This document shows, one piece after another, positions 1-6,061 of a stretch of 11,438 nucleotides of DNA. The DNA is from JANNGZ01 sp031404155 (GTDB lineage Bacteria; Pseudomonadota; Gammaproteobacteria; Burkholderiales; Burkholderiaceae_C). The number at the start of each line of letters is the position of its first letter. The stretch's first letter is position 1. Location: assembly GCA_031404155.1 (NCBI GenBank), contig JANNGZ010000440.1, positions 1 through 11,438 on the forward strand. Reading direction: 5' to 3'. Below the pieces are notes generated by a model. The model was not told where the DNA came from, did no database searches, and worked only from the letters and a program-made list of their open reading frames with translations. The translations under genes and the position numbers were made by a program.

Positions 1-204
1 CGGCCGTTGAACATCCGGCTCTCCGTCGGACTTGCCCGGCGTGAGGTTGATGATGAGCGTCTTCCCGGGTTGGTGGTCCGGATAGCCGGCCTTGCGCATC
101 CGCTCCTGGATGTCAGGTACATAGTTGCCCAACTGGAGAACCGGGTTGTGCCGCACCTGGGCAAGGGTGAAGTAAACCGGCGCGTTCTTCATCCTTTTTC
201 CCAT
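1..204 (-). CDS. Probable TIGR04255-family protein, N-terminal part only
   Basis: This minus-strand frame runs off the left edge, so only the first 64-68 codons are present. From the inner ATG (192-190) it reads MKNAPVYFTLAQVRHNPVLQ, then a stretch with YVPDIQERMRKAGYPD. The opening K-N-A-P-V-Y-F-T-x-A-Q-V-R-x-N-P and the following Y-x-P-x-I-Q-E-x-x-R-K-x-G-Y-P-D resemble the start of the sporadically distributed TIGR04255 family, whose function is unknown to me; this comes from memory. Two in-frame starts exist: ATG at 204-202, preceded by GGGGA, and ATG at 192-190, directly after AAAAAGG with almost no spacer. I give the longer form. The gene belongs to the accessory region with vapB and the dead integrase, and the TGTCAA repeat array lies immediately upstream. 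No catalytic motif is visible in this fragment. Confidence 0.6.
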   Translation of the reverse strand, partial: MGKRMKNAPVYFTLAQVRHNPVLQLGNYVPDIQERMRKAGYPDHQPGKTLIINLTPGKSDGEPDVQRP

Positions 205-205
205 A

Positions 206-265
206 TGTATCCCCAGTTGACATCTGACTTGACAGTTTACACTTCGCTTGACAAACGTGTATCCC
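206..265. promoter_or_regulatory. Array of TGTCAA/TTGACA repeats upstream of the left-edge gene
   Basis: Three exact TTGACA words (TGTCAA on the minus strand) lie at 217-222, 229-234 and 248-253, and a related TGTAAAC (minus strand) lies between the second and third. The block is framed by a direct repeat TGTATCCC at 206-213 and 258-265. It sits just upstream of the minus-strand gene starting at 204 or 192, so it may be an operator array controlling that gene. The alternative is a remnant of a transposon end with multiple internal repeats and an 8-bp duplication, as in IS21-like elements. The sequence alone does not decide between these, and TTGACA also equals the sigma-70 -35 consensus on the plus strand, with no gene in position to use it. 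Confidence 0.4.
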
Positions 266-297
266 TAGAGGACATCACCAGCGTCCTGCGAAGGTGT

Positions 298-408
298 TTA
301 GGTCGTGACGCACTGCACGCTGGGGTTCGCTCGGTCGTACGGTGACACGCCGCTCAGCACGATCCGGGGAAATCCGCTCGCGCCGATGTCGAGCACACGC
401 AGCCGCAT
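298..408 (-). pseudogene. Short frame overlapping the vapB stop, possible vapC remnant
   Basis: An ATG (408-406) overlaps the vapB stop as TGATG, exactly where a VapC toxin normally begins. The frame opens MRLRVLDIGASGF and stops with TAA at 300-298 after 36 codons. VapC toxins are PIN-domain ribonucleases of about 130 residues that begin near M-L-D-T-N. Here only L-D is in place, the D-T-N acid motif is absent and no PIN core follows. The simplest reading is that the toxin was lost by deletion or recombination just after its first codons. It could also be an unrelated or meaningless short frame, because the remaining residues match nothing I recognise. Confidence 0.35.
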
Positions 409-674
409 CACCGGTGGTCGAAGGATTCATGCGGCTTCAGCGTTTCATTGAGAGGGCGGTCGTTCATGAAGTCGGCCGGCACCTCGGTTCGGTCACGGAG
501 TGCAAAGTATTCGCTCCAGGCCGTGCTGATCGGCTTGGCCGATAGGATCACATCGCCGGTGACGGTGTCGCGCCGGATGTAGACCTCGTCCAAACCATCG
601 AACCTGAACTCGGCCGGCAGACGCACCGCCTGGCTCCCACCATTCACAAACAGCTTAGCGGTCTTGTTGGTCAT
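408..674 (-). CDS. vapB: VapB-type antitoxin (AbrB/SpoVT swapped-hairpin fold)
   Basis: The 88-residue product begins MTNKTAKLFVNGGSQAVRLP and continues with A-E-F-R-F and V-Y-I-R-R-D-x-V-T-G-D-V-I-L-S. This is the N-terminal DNA-binding swapped-hairpin domain of VapB/MraZ-like antitoxins. The C-terminal half (W-S-E-Y-F, then D-F-M-N-D-R-P-L-N) has the form of the toxin-binding tail. VapB normally neutralises the VapC ribonuclease and represses the shared operon. I chose the ATG at 674-672 because AAGGA lies seven bases upstream; an upstream in-frame start would add 15 residues not typical of the family. The length is normal and the frame is intact. No complete vapC follows, so this looks like an orphan antitoxin. 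It lies 41 bp downstream of the dead integrase on the same strand. Confidence 0.8.
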   Translation of the reverse strand: MTNKTAKLFVNGGSQAVRLPAEFRFDGLDEVYIRRDTVTGDVILSAKPISTAWSEYFALRDRTEVPADFMNDRPLNETLKPHESFDHR

Positions 675-715
675 TGCAGATTCCTTGGGCAGTTGCGCAT
701 GCGGTCCGCGTAGGT

Positions 716-1981
716 TCAAGCCACCCGTCGCGATTCCGCGATGGGGATCACCTTACTGCTTTCACCCTGTTCGAGCTGAACCAGTAGCTGCCCCCAGCCC
801 TCCAGCGCCACCTTGCGCTCGTCGAAGTAGTCGTGGCGGTTGTAGATGCCTTCCACGCCTTTGAGCTTGTGGTTCAGGCAGCGTTCTGCCATATGCGGGT
901 CCACACCCAGCGCGGCCAGGTGCGTGCGCGCTGTGCGCCGGAAGTCATGTGTCGTGAAGTGCGGCAGGCCATGCTTGACCTTGCCCATCGCGACACCGAT
1001 GGTCGATTCGCAGATGTACGGCAGCATGCGGCTTTGCATCTTGCGCGCCGGCAGCACCCAGTCCGAGTCGAGCGCCAGCCAGTGCAGCTCGCGCAGCCAG
1101 TCCACGCTCATGGTCGGCAATGGGATATCGATGGGCTGGCCGGTCTTGGTTCGCTGGCCAGGCAGGTGCCAGACGGGCACGTCGGCATCCAGCTCGAACT
1201 CGTCCCAGCGCGCGGCGATCAACTCACCTTTGCGCACGGCCAGTAGCAGGAGCAGCTTCACGGTGAGACGTTCTCGATACTGAAGCCGCGCGCCGTTCGC
1301 ATGGCCTCGAAGAGCGTCTTCAACTCGTCACGGGACAGTGCCCGGTCGCGAGCAACCTCCTTGCCGCCGGCGTCCGAGAGGTCGAACGCTGCCGCCGGGT
1401 TGAAGCGCACCATGTGGCGCTTGATGGCGTAGTCAAACATCCGGCCCACCCAGCGCAGCACGTCGTTGGCCATGGTCGGCGCGCCGCGCTTGACGACGGT
1501 TTGCAGCATGGCGTCGATGTGACGCGGCTCGACGTCTTTGAGCGCCAGCTTGCCGATGTTGGGCTTGATGTCCCTCTCGATGCGGCAACGCATCGATGTT
1601 TGGGTGCTTCCATTTGCCGAGGACCATGCGCTCGAAGTACTCGTCGGCCAGCTTTGCCACCGTCATGACGGCTCGCGCTGCCTCGATCTTCGCGAGGGCC
1701 ACGGTCTTTCGCTCCTGCTTCTCGCCAGCCACATGGTGGCCGAGGCTGACCTTCGCTCGCAGTTCCTTGTCGGCCTGCAGGGCGGCAGGCAGCGGCAGGT
1801 CGCTGTAGCTGCCCAGGTTCATGACGCGAGGCTTGCCGGCGGAGCGATAGCGGAACTTCCAGAAGGGTGATCCGGTGTCCTTGCGCTACGTCAGCACAAG
1901 CCCCTCTCCATCGGAGCGGCCTTCGAACCGCTCACCCGATCTGATCCATCCCCGGATCGTCACGTCGTTCAATTTGCTCAT
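716..1981 (-). pseudogene. P4-type tyrosine recombinase (prophage/island integrase), inactivated
   Basis: The gene can be read over its whole length of about 420 codons but in three pieces. The N-terminal arm-binding domain starts at ATG 1981-1979 with GAGGT upstream (MSKLNDVTIRGWIRSGE). Codon 32 is TAG (1888-1886), where the surrounding L-V-L-T-x-R-K-D-T-G-S-P-F-W suggests Trp. The frame then runs to G-K-W-K-H-P-N-I near 1594, where one extra base shifts it, and resumes as R-C-R-I-E-R-D-I-K-P. A second shift near 1262-1268, an apparent loss of one base, separates G-F-S-I-E-N from L-T-V-K-L-L-L-L-L-A-V-R-K-G-E-L. The catalytic domain keeps the expected residues: Arg in V-R-K-G-E, H-D-F-R-R-T, the His of N-H-K-L-K-G and the Tyr of I-Y-N-R-H-D-Y. 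Such enzymes integrate and excise islands. Three independent lesions make a functional product unlikely, so the element is probably fixed in place unless served in trans. Confidence 0.9.
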
Positions 1982-1990
1982 CCTGCACCT

Positions 1991-2061
1991 CACAACGTGT
2001 GTACCAGTGAATCGGTACCCGGAGGGCCTGCTGGTACATGCCTGGGTACACACAAATTGTG
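1991..2061. repeat. Nested inverted repeats upstream of the integrase start
   Basis: The left arm CACAACGTGTGTACC (1991-2005) pairs with GGTACACACAAATTGTG (2045-2061) with a small mismatch. Inside it, GTACCAG (2001-2007) pairs with CTGGTAC (2031-2037), and the palindrome GGTACC lies at 2014-2019. All arms share a GTAC core. The position, beginning ten bases upstream of the integrase ATG, suits an operator for the integrase promoter or integrase/excisionase binding sites. No tRNA gene or obvious att core is visible in the 177 bp between the integrase and yicC. The remainder of that gap holds only a weak AAACCC/GGGTTT stem (2099-2121). Confidence 0.5.
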
Positions 2062-2158
2062 GGATGGAGTGGGATGGTGCTCAACCTCCAGAAACGCGAA
2101 ACCCGCATAAACACTGGGTTTGCGGCCGTTTGTGGGTGGCATCGGATGCCTTGAAACC

Positions 2159-3070
2159 CTACTCCAAGTTCTGCACCTGCTCGCGCATCTGCTCCACCGC
2201 CACCTTCATCGCCACGGCGATGTTGGTCAGCTCCAGCGCGGCGGACTTCGAGCCCAGGGTATTGGCTTCGCGTTGCAACTCCTGGATCAGGAAGTCCAGC
2301 CGCTTGCCGACTTCGCCGCCGGCTTCGAGCAGCCGCGTCACTTCGTCAAGGTGGGACTTCAGGCGCGCCAGTTCTTCGGCCACGTCGACCCGGATCGCAA
2401 ACGCAGCCGCCTCGTTGAGCGCACGTTCCTGCAGCGCTTGCTCGCCGATGGACTGCGCGGCGCCTGCCGCCGCCAGCGCTTCCTGCCAGCGTTCGAGGAA
2501 GCGCTGCTGCTGGCGCTTCACCACCGCGGGGATCAGCGGCGCGGCCTGCTCGGCGAGACCGCGCAGGTGCTCCACACGCTCCATCAGCACCGTCACCAGG
2601 CGTGCACCCTCGCGTGCGCGCGCCTCGCGCAGGCCTTCGATGCAGCGGCGCGCCGCATCCAGCGCCGTGTCGTCCAGTGGCACCGCGCTGCTGCCACCGC
2701 GGCACCAGTTCAACACCTCGTTCACCGACAGCGCCGCGGCCTTCGGCAGCCAGCCTTGCACCGTGCTCTCCAGGCGCGCCAGGCGCATCAGCTGTTCGGG
2801 CTCCGGGCGCGGCCAGGCGCTTTCGTTCTCACGCTGGGTGCTGACGCGCAACTCGATCTTGCCGCGCCGGAACGCCGCGCCCACCGCCTCGCGCAAGGCG
2901 GGTTCGAGGCCACGCAACTCGTCGGGCAGGCGCAGCGCCAGGTCGAGGAAGCGGCCGTTCACCGAGCGCATTTCGACGCTCACCGCCGCGCCCGCCGAAT
3001 GTGTGTGATCCGTGCCGGAAGCCGCGCCAGCGCTGGCATTGGCGTAGCCGGTCATGCTGTAGACTGCCAC
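2159..3070 (-). CDS. yicC: YicC-family endoribonuclease
   Basis: The 303-residue product starts V/M-A-V-Y-S-M-T-G-Y-A and carries the family signatures S-V-E-M-R-S-V-N-G-R-F-L-D near residue 31 and G-K-R-L-D-F-L-I-Q-E-L-Q-R-E-A-N-T-L-G-S-K-S near the C-terminus, ending R-E-Q-V-Q-N-L-E. YicC proteins are cytosolic endoribonucleases; the E. coli member takes part in decay of small RNAs such as RyhB. The start is GTG at 3070-3068, supported by GAGGGG five bases upstream and by the S-M-T-G-Y motif right after it. The gene diverges from the kinase across only 34 bp. A perfect TTGACA on the minus strand (3111-3106) overlaps the first codons of the kinase and could be its -35 element, though I see no good -10. 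In related genomes gmk and rpoZ usually follow; here the integrase remnant does. Length is slightly above 290 because of a short insert after residue 12. Confidence 0.93.
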   Translation of the reverse strand: MAVYSMTGYANASAGAASGTDHTHSAGAAVSVEMRSVNGRFLDLALRLPDELRGLEPALREAVGAAFRRGKIELRVSTQRENESAWPRPEPEQLMRLARLESTVQGWLPKAAALSVNEVLNWCRGGSSAVPLDDTALDAARRCIEGLREARAREGARLVTVLMERVEHLRGLAEQAAPLIPAVVKRQQQRFLERWQEALAAAGAAQSIGEQALQERALNEAAAFAIRVDVAEELARLKSHLDEVTRLLEAGGEVGKRLDFLIQELQREANTLGSKSAALELTNIAVAMKVAVEQMREQVQNLE

Positions 3071-3104
3071 TCGAACCCCTCCTGCACGAATTCAATCCGC
3101 GATT

Positions 3105-4073
3105 ATGTCAAGGCCCAAACCCGCCCCGTTGCCCGCGGGCACCGTGGTCGGTGGCTACCAGATCGTCAAGAAGCTGGCGGCTGGCGGGTTCGGCGTCGTT
3201 TACCTCGCTGAAGACGAACAGCGCCACCTGGTGGCGCTCAAGGAATACCTGCCCTCGTCGCTGGCCGAGCGGTCGCCCGGCGAGCTCACGCCGCGCGTCA
3301 AGCCCGAGAAGCAACCGCTGTACCGCCTGGGCCTGAAGAGCTTCTTCGAAGAGGGCCGCTCTCTCGCGCAGATCTCGCACCCGAGCGTTGTCTCGGTCTT
3401 GAATTTCTTCCGCGAGAACGAAACCGTCTACATGGTGATGAACTACCTGCAAGGGGACACCCTGCAGGACTTCATCGTCACCGCGCGCGACTTGAAGCGC
3501 GACAAGGTGTTCCGCGAGTCGACGATCCGCTCCCTCTTCGACGAAATCCTGCGCGGCCTGCGCATCGTGCACCAGCACAAGATGCTGCACCTGGACATCA
3601 AGCCGGCCAACATCTTCATCACCAACGAGAACAAGGCGATGCTACTGGACTTCGGCGCGGCGCGCGAAGTGCTGAGCAAGGAAGGCAACTTCATCCGCCC
3701 GATGTACACGCCGGGCTTTGCCGCGCCCGAGATGTACCGCCGCGACGGCAGCCTCGGCCCCTGGACCGACATCTACGCCATCGGCGCCTGCATCTATGCC
3801 TGCATGCAGGGCTACCCGCCCAACGATGCGCCGCAGCGCATCGAGAAGGACCGCCTGGCGCTGAGCCTGTCGCGCCTGCGCAATGTCTACTCGGACAACT
3901 TGATCGAAGTGACCGAGTGGTGCATGTCGCTGGACCCGCTGTCGCGCCCGCAAAGCGTGTTCGCGCTGCAGAAGGAACTCTCGCGCGAGACCGAGCGGCG
4001 CTACACCAAGCTGAGCTTCAGCGAGCGGCTGAAGCTGCAGCTCGAAAATCTCAAGACCGGCGCCAAGGCATGA
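3105..4073 (+). CDS. Cytosolic Hanks-type serine/threonine protein kinase
   Basis: The 322-residue product is a complete eukaryotic-like kinase domain with no membrane segment or sensor domain. Visible motifs in order are the glycine-rich loop L-A-A-G-G-F-G-V-V-Y (residues 24-33), the ATP-anchoring Lys in V-A-L-K (K46), a helix-C Glu near 82-83, the catalytic loop H-L-D-I-K-P-A-N (162-169), the metal-binding D-F-G (182-184) and A-P-E (207-209). The kinase core runs to about residue 290, and a basic amphipathic tail ends K-T-G-A-K-A. It should phosphorylate proteins on Ser/Thr; the substrate is unknown. The downstream neighbour is a PP2C phosphatase, the classic opposing partner. There is no clear Shine-Dalgarno before ATG 3105, so the upstream 34-bp region may give a nearly leaderless transcript. 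The stop TGA overlaps the ATG of the first repeat micro-frame at 4070. Confidence 0.93.
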   Translation: MSRPKPAPLPAGTVVGGYQIVKKLAAGGFGVVYLAEDEQRHLVALKEYLPSSLAERSPGELTPRVKPEKQPLYRLGLKSFFEEGRSLAQISHPSVVSVLNFFRENETVYMVMNYLQGDTLQDFIVTARDLKRDKVFRESTIRSLFDEILRGLRIVHQHKMLHLDIKPANIFITNENKAMLLDFGAAREVLSKEGNFIRPMYTPGFAAPEMYRRDGSLGPWTDIYAIGACIYACMQGYPPNDAPQRIEKDRLALSLSRLRNVYSDNLIEVTEWCMSLDPLSRPQSVFALQKELSRETERRYTKLSFSERLKLQLENLKTGAKA

Positions 4074-4211
4074 GCCGCCGGGCCGTTCCCAAGGCGAATA
4101 CCGCAGTGCGTAGCACGGAGGTTGCCTGATGAGCCGCCGGGCCGTTCCCGAGCCTGTCCTGAGCCTGGTCGAAGGGGCGAATACCGCAGTGCGTAGCACG
4201 GAGGTTGCCTG
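4070..4211 (+). repeat. Two copies of a self-contained translational-coupling repeat
   Basis: Copy 1 is 4070-4128 and copy 2 is 4129-4211. Both begin ATGAGCCGCCGGGCCGTTCC and end with a shared 35-nt block containing GCACGGAGGTTGCCTG. Copy 2 differs by replacing AAG with a 27-nt insert (4150-4176), a net +24 nt that keeps the frame. Copy 1 encodes MSRRAVPKANTAVRSTEVA, stopping at 4127-4129. Copy 2 encodes 27 residues with the same ends, stopping at 4210-4212. Each frame starts inside the previous stop as ATGA, and each copy ends with GGAGG seven bases before the next ATG. A last frame MSPSGHSS (4212-4238) ends at GTGA, where the phosphatase start lies. I recall similar sequence between genes in other Burkholderiales. 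Whether the peptides matter or only their translation is not known. Confidence 0.8.
4150..4176 (+). repeat. 27-nt dispersed repeat inserted in coupling-repeat copy 2
   Basis: The core AGCCTGTCCTGAGC followed a few bases later by CGAAGGG is the same, on the opposite strand, as a segment inside hemW at about 6901-6927. This is a common betaproteobacterial dispersed motif of the GAGCCTGTCCTGAGC type, as far as I recall. Its gain lengthens the micro-frame by eight codons without shifting it. Confidence 0.6.
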
Positions 4212-4234
4212 ATGAGCCCCTCAGGCCATTCATC

Positions 4235-5155
4235 GTGAGGTTCAGCGTCTACCAGATCAGCCGCCGCGGCGGCCGCGAGAAGAACGAAGACCGCATGGGC
4301 TATTGCTACACGCGGGACTCGGGCCTGTTCGCGCTGGCCGACGGCATGGGCGGCCACCCGGAAGGCGAGGTGGCTTCACAACTGGCGCTGCAGACGCTCT
4401 CGGCGCTGTTCCAGCGCGATGCCAAACCGACGCTGGACGACCCGCTGAAGTTCCTCAACGAAGCGATCGTCGCCGGCCACCACCAGCTACTGCGCTACGC
4501 CACCGACCAGGCGCTGATCGACACCCCGCGCACCACCATCGTGGCCTGCGTGTTGCAGGGCAACGCGGCCTACTGGGCGCATTGCGGCGACTCGCGCCTG
4601 TACCTGGTGCGCGGCGACAAGCTGGTTGCGCGCACCCGCGACCATTCGTACACCGAATTGCAAGAGACGCTGGCCAAGGTCGTGCCGATGGGCGAGAAGT
4701 TCAACCGCAACGTGCTCTTCACCTGCCTGGGCAGCCCGGGCAAACCGGTGATCGACGTCTCCGGTCCGCTGATCATGCAAGCGGGCGACCGGCTGCTGCT
4801 CTGCTCCGACGGCCTGTGGGGCACGGTCACCGACGCGGCGATTGCCGAAGAGGTGGCCAGGCATCCGATCTCGCACGCCGTGCCCGAGCTGGTGGAGCAG
4901 GCGCTGCGCAACGGCGGCCCGAAGTGCGACAACGTCACCGTGCTCGCGGTGGAATGGGAAGCGGCCGAGGACGACAGCGACAACGCCGTCGGCATTTCCA
5001 CGCAGAGCCTGGGCGAGGAAGTCTTTGCCTCGACGATCCAGGCCAGCGTGGCGGGCACCGACGTGGCGACCGACGAACTCGACGAAGCCGAGATCGAACG
5101 CTCGATCCGCGAGATCAACGACGCGATCAAACGCTCGTCGCAGAAAAAGCCCTGA
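4235..5155 (+). CDS. PP2C-family serine/threonine protein phosphatase
   Basis: The product of 306 residues (from the GTG) dephosphorylates Ser/Thr proteins using two metal ions and is the expected counterpart of the upstream kinase. PP2C motifs are R-E-K-N-E-D-R (residues 14-20), A-D-G-M-G-G-H (35-41), C-G-D-S-R-L-Y, L-C-S-D-G-L-W-G and C-D-N-V-T-V, covering the metal-binding aspartates. The catalytic domain ends near residue 243. An acidic, low-complexity tail of about 60 residues follows, rich in Asp, Glu and Ala, closing with R-S-S-Q-K-K-P. I chose GTG 4235 because the family begins R-F-S-V-Y-Q-I-S-R here; a TTG at 4205 in the same frame would add ten residues derived from the repeat. No good Shine-Dalgarno precedes the GTG, but it overlaps the stop of the preceding micro-frame (GTGA), which points to coupled translation. 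There is no membrane segment. Confidence 0.93.
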   Translation: MRFSVYQISRRGGREKNEDRMGYCYTRDSGLFALADGMGGHPEGEVASQLALQTLSALFQRDAKPTLDDPLKFLNEAIVAGHHQLLRYATDQALIDTPRTTIVACVLQGNAAYWAHCGDSRLYLVRGDKLVARTRDHSYTELQETLAKVVPMGEKFNRNVLFTCLGSPGKPVIDVSGPLIMQAGDRLLLCSDGLWGTVTDAAIAEEVARHPISHAVPELVEQALRNGGPKCDNVTVLAVEWEAAEDDSDNAVGISTQSLGEEVFASTIQASVAGTDVATDELDEAEIERSIREINDAIKRSSQKKP

Positions 5156-5286
5156 GGCGCCGCCGCGCCGCGGTCGCGGCTGACGGCGGTCGGCTTCCTC
5201 TCAGCCTCTGCCTTTCGGTCCCTCGGCCCCGGGCCAGCTTGACCTGGCGCAGCACCCACCCGCGCGTGTGCGTGGACAATGCGCTG

Positions 5287-6057
5287 ATGAGCTTCCAACG
5301 AACACAAGGCCGTGCGGCCGATGCCCTGCGGGTGGTGAAGATCACCCGCGGCTACACCTGCCATGCCGAGGGCTCGGTGCTGGTCGCCTTTGGCGACACC
5401 CAGGTGCTGTGCACCGCATCGGTCGAGGAAAAGGTGCCGCCGCACAAACGTGGCAGCGGTGAGGGCTGGGTCACCGCCGAGTACGGCATGCTGCCGCGCG
5501 CCACCCACACCCGCGGCGACCGCGAAGCCGCGCGCGGCAAACAAAGCGGGCGCACGCAGGAAATCCAGCGCTTGATCGGCCGCTCGCTGCGCTGCGTGTT
5601 CGATTTGAGCAAGCTCGGCGAGCGCAGCATCCTGATCGACTGCGACGTGCTGCAGGCCGACGGCGGCACCCGCACCGCGGCGATCACCGGCGCCTTTGTC
5701 GCCGCGCACGACGCGGTGAGCTGGCTGCTTGCGCAGGGCCGCATCGAAGCCAGCCCGCTGCGCGACCATGTCGCGGCGGTGTCGGTGGGTTTGGTGGACG
5801 GCACACCGCTGCTCGACCTGGAGTACGTCGAGGACCGCGACTGCGACACCGACATGAACGTGGTGATGACCGGCGGCGGCGGCGGCTTTGTCGAAGTGCA
5901 GGGCACCGCCGAGGGCGCGGCGTTCACCCGTGCGCAGATGGACGCGCTGCTCGGCCTCGCGTCCCAGGGCATCGCCGAGTTGGTGCGGGCGCAGAAGGCC
6001 GCGTTGGCCCTCGCGCTGGCGTCGCCTGCGCTCTCGCCCACCAACGCGGCGTCGTGA
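5287..6057 (+). CDS. rph: Ribonuclease PH
   Basis: RNase PH is a phosphate-dependent 3'-5' exoribonuclease that trims the 3' ends of tRNA precursors and other structured RNAs as a hexameric ring. The 256-residue product shows family blocks from end to end: L-R-x-V-x-I-T-R-G-Y, V-L-C-T-A-S-V-E-E-K-V-P-P, the phosphate-site region H-T-R-G-D-R-E-A-A-R-G-K-Q-S-G-R-T-Q-E-I-Q-R, then D-C-D-V-L-Q-A-D-G-G-T-R-T-A-A-I-T-G-A, and the catalytic acidic stretch Y-V-E-D-R-D-C-D-T-D-M-N-V-V. A tail of about 17 extra residues, rich in Ala, Leu and Pro, extends past the usual end at A-Q-K-A-A. ATG 5287 gives the normal N-terminus; only a weak GTGGA site precedes it. The 131-bp gap after the phosphatase shows no convincing promoter or terminator. 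rdgB starts four bases after the stop. Confidence 0.96.
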   Translation: MSFQRTQGRAADALRVVKITRGYTCHAEGSVLVAFGDTQVLCTASVEEKVPPHKRGSGEGWVTAEYGMLPRATHTRGDREAARGKQSGRTQEIQRLIGRSLRCVFDLSKLGERSILIDCDVLQADGGTRTAAITGAFVAAHDAVSWLLAQGRIEASPLRDHVAAVSVGLVDGTPLLDLEYVEDRDCDTDMNVVMTGGGGGFVEVQGTAEGAAFTRAQMDALLGLASQGIAELVRAQKAALALALASPALSPTNAAS

Positions 6058-6061
6058 GCCG

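Noticed and set aside
7..545. Plus-strand frames over the left-edge gene and vapB
   Set aside because: The minus strand carries recognisable VapB and TIGR04255-like proteins; the plus frames show no motif or ribosome site.
2099..2121. AAACCC/GGGTTT stem as a yicC terminator
   Set aside because: The stem is only six base pairs with an 11-base loop and no U-tract on the minus strand.
1982..2158. tRNA gene or fragment as integration target
   Set aside because: I could find no cloverleaf, T-loop consensus or CCA end on either strand.
1875..3211. Long plus-strand frames across the integrase start and yicC
   Set aside because: They run opposite yicC, which has clear conserved motifs, and have antisense-type composition.
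4070..4211. CRISPR-like array
   Set aside because: There are only two copies, directly adjacent without spacers, and the differences are a single in-frame insert.
4205..4234. TTG start for the phosphatase at 4205
   Set aside because: It lies directly against GGAGG with no spacer, and the extra ten residues come from the repeat rather than the PP2C family.
5156..5286. Promoter for rph in the 131-bp gap
   Set aside because: TTGACC (5239-5244) and GACAAT (5275-5280) are present but 30 bp apart, so they do not form one sigma-70 promoter.
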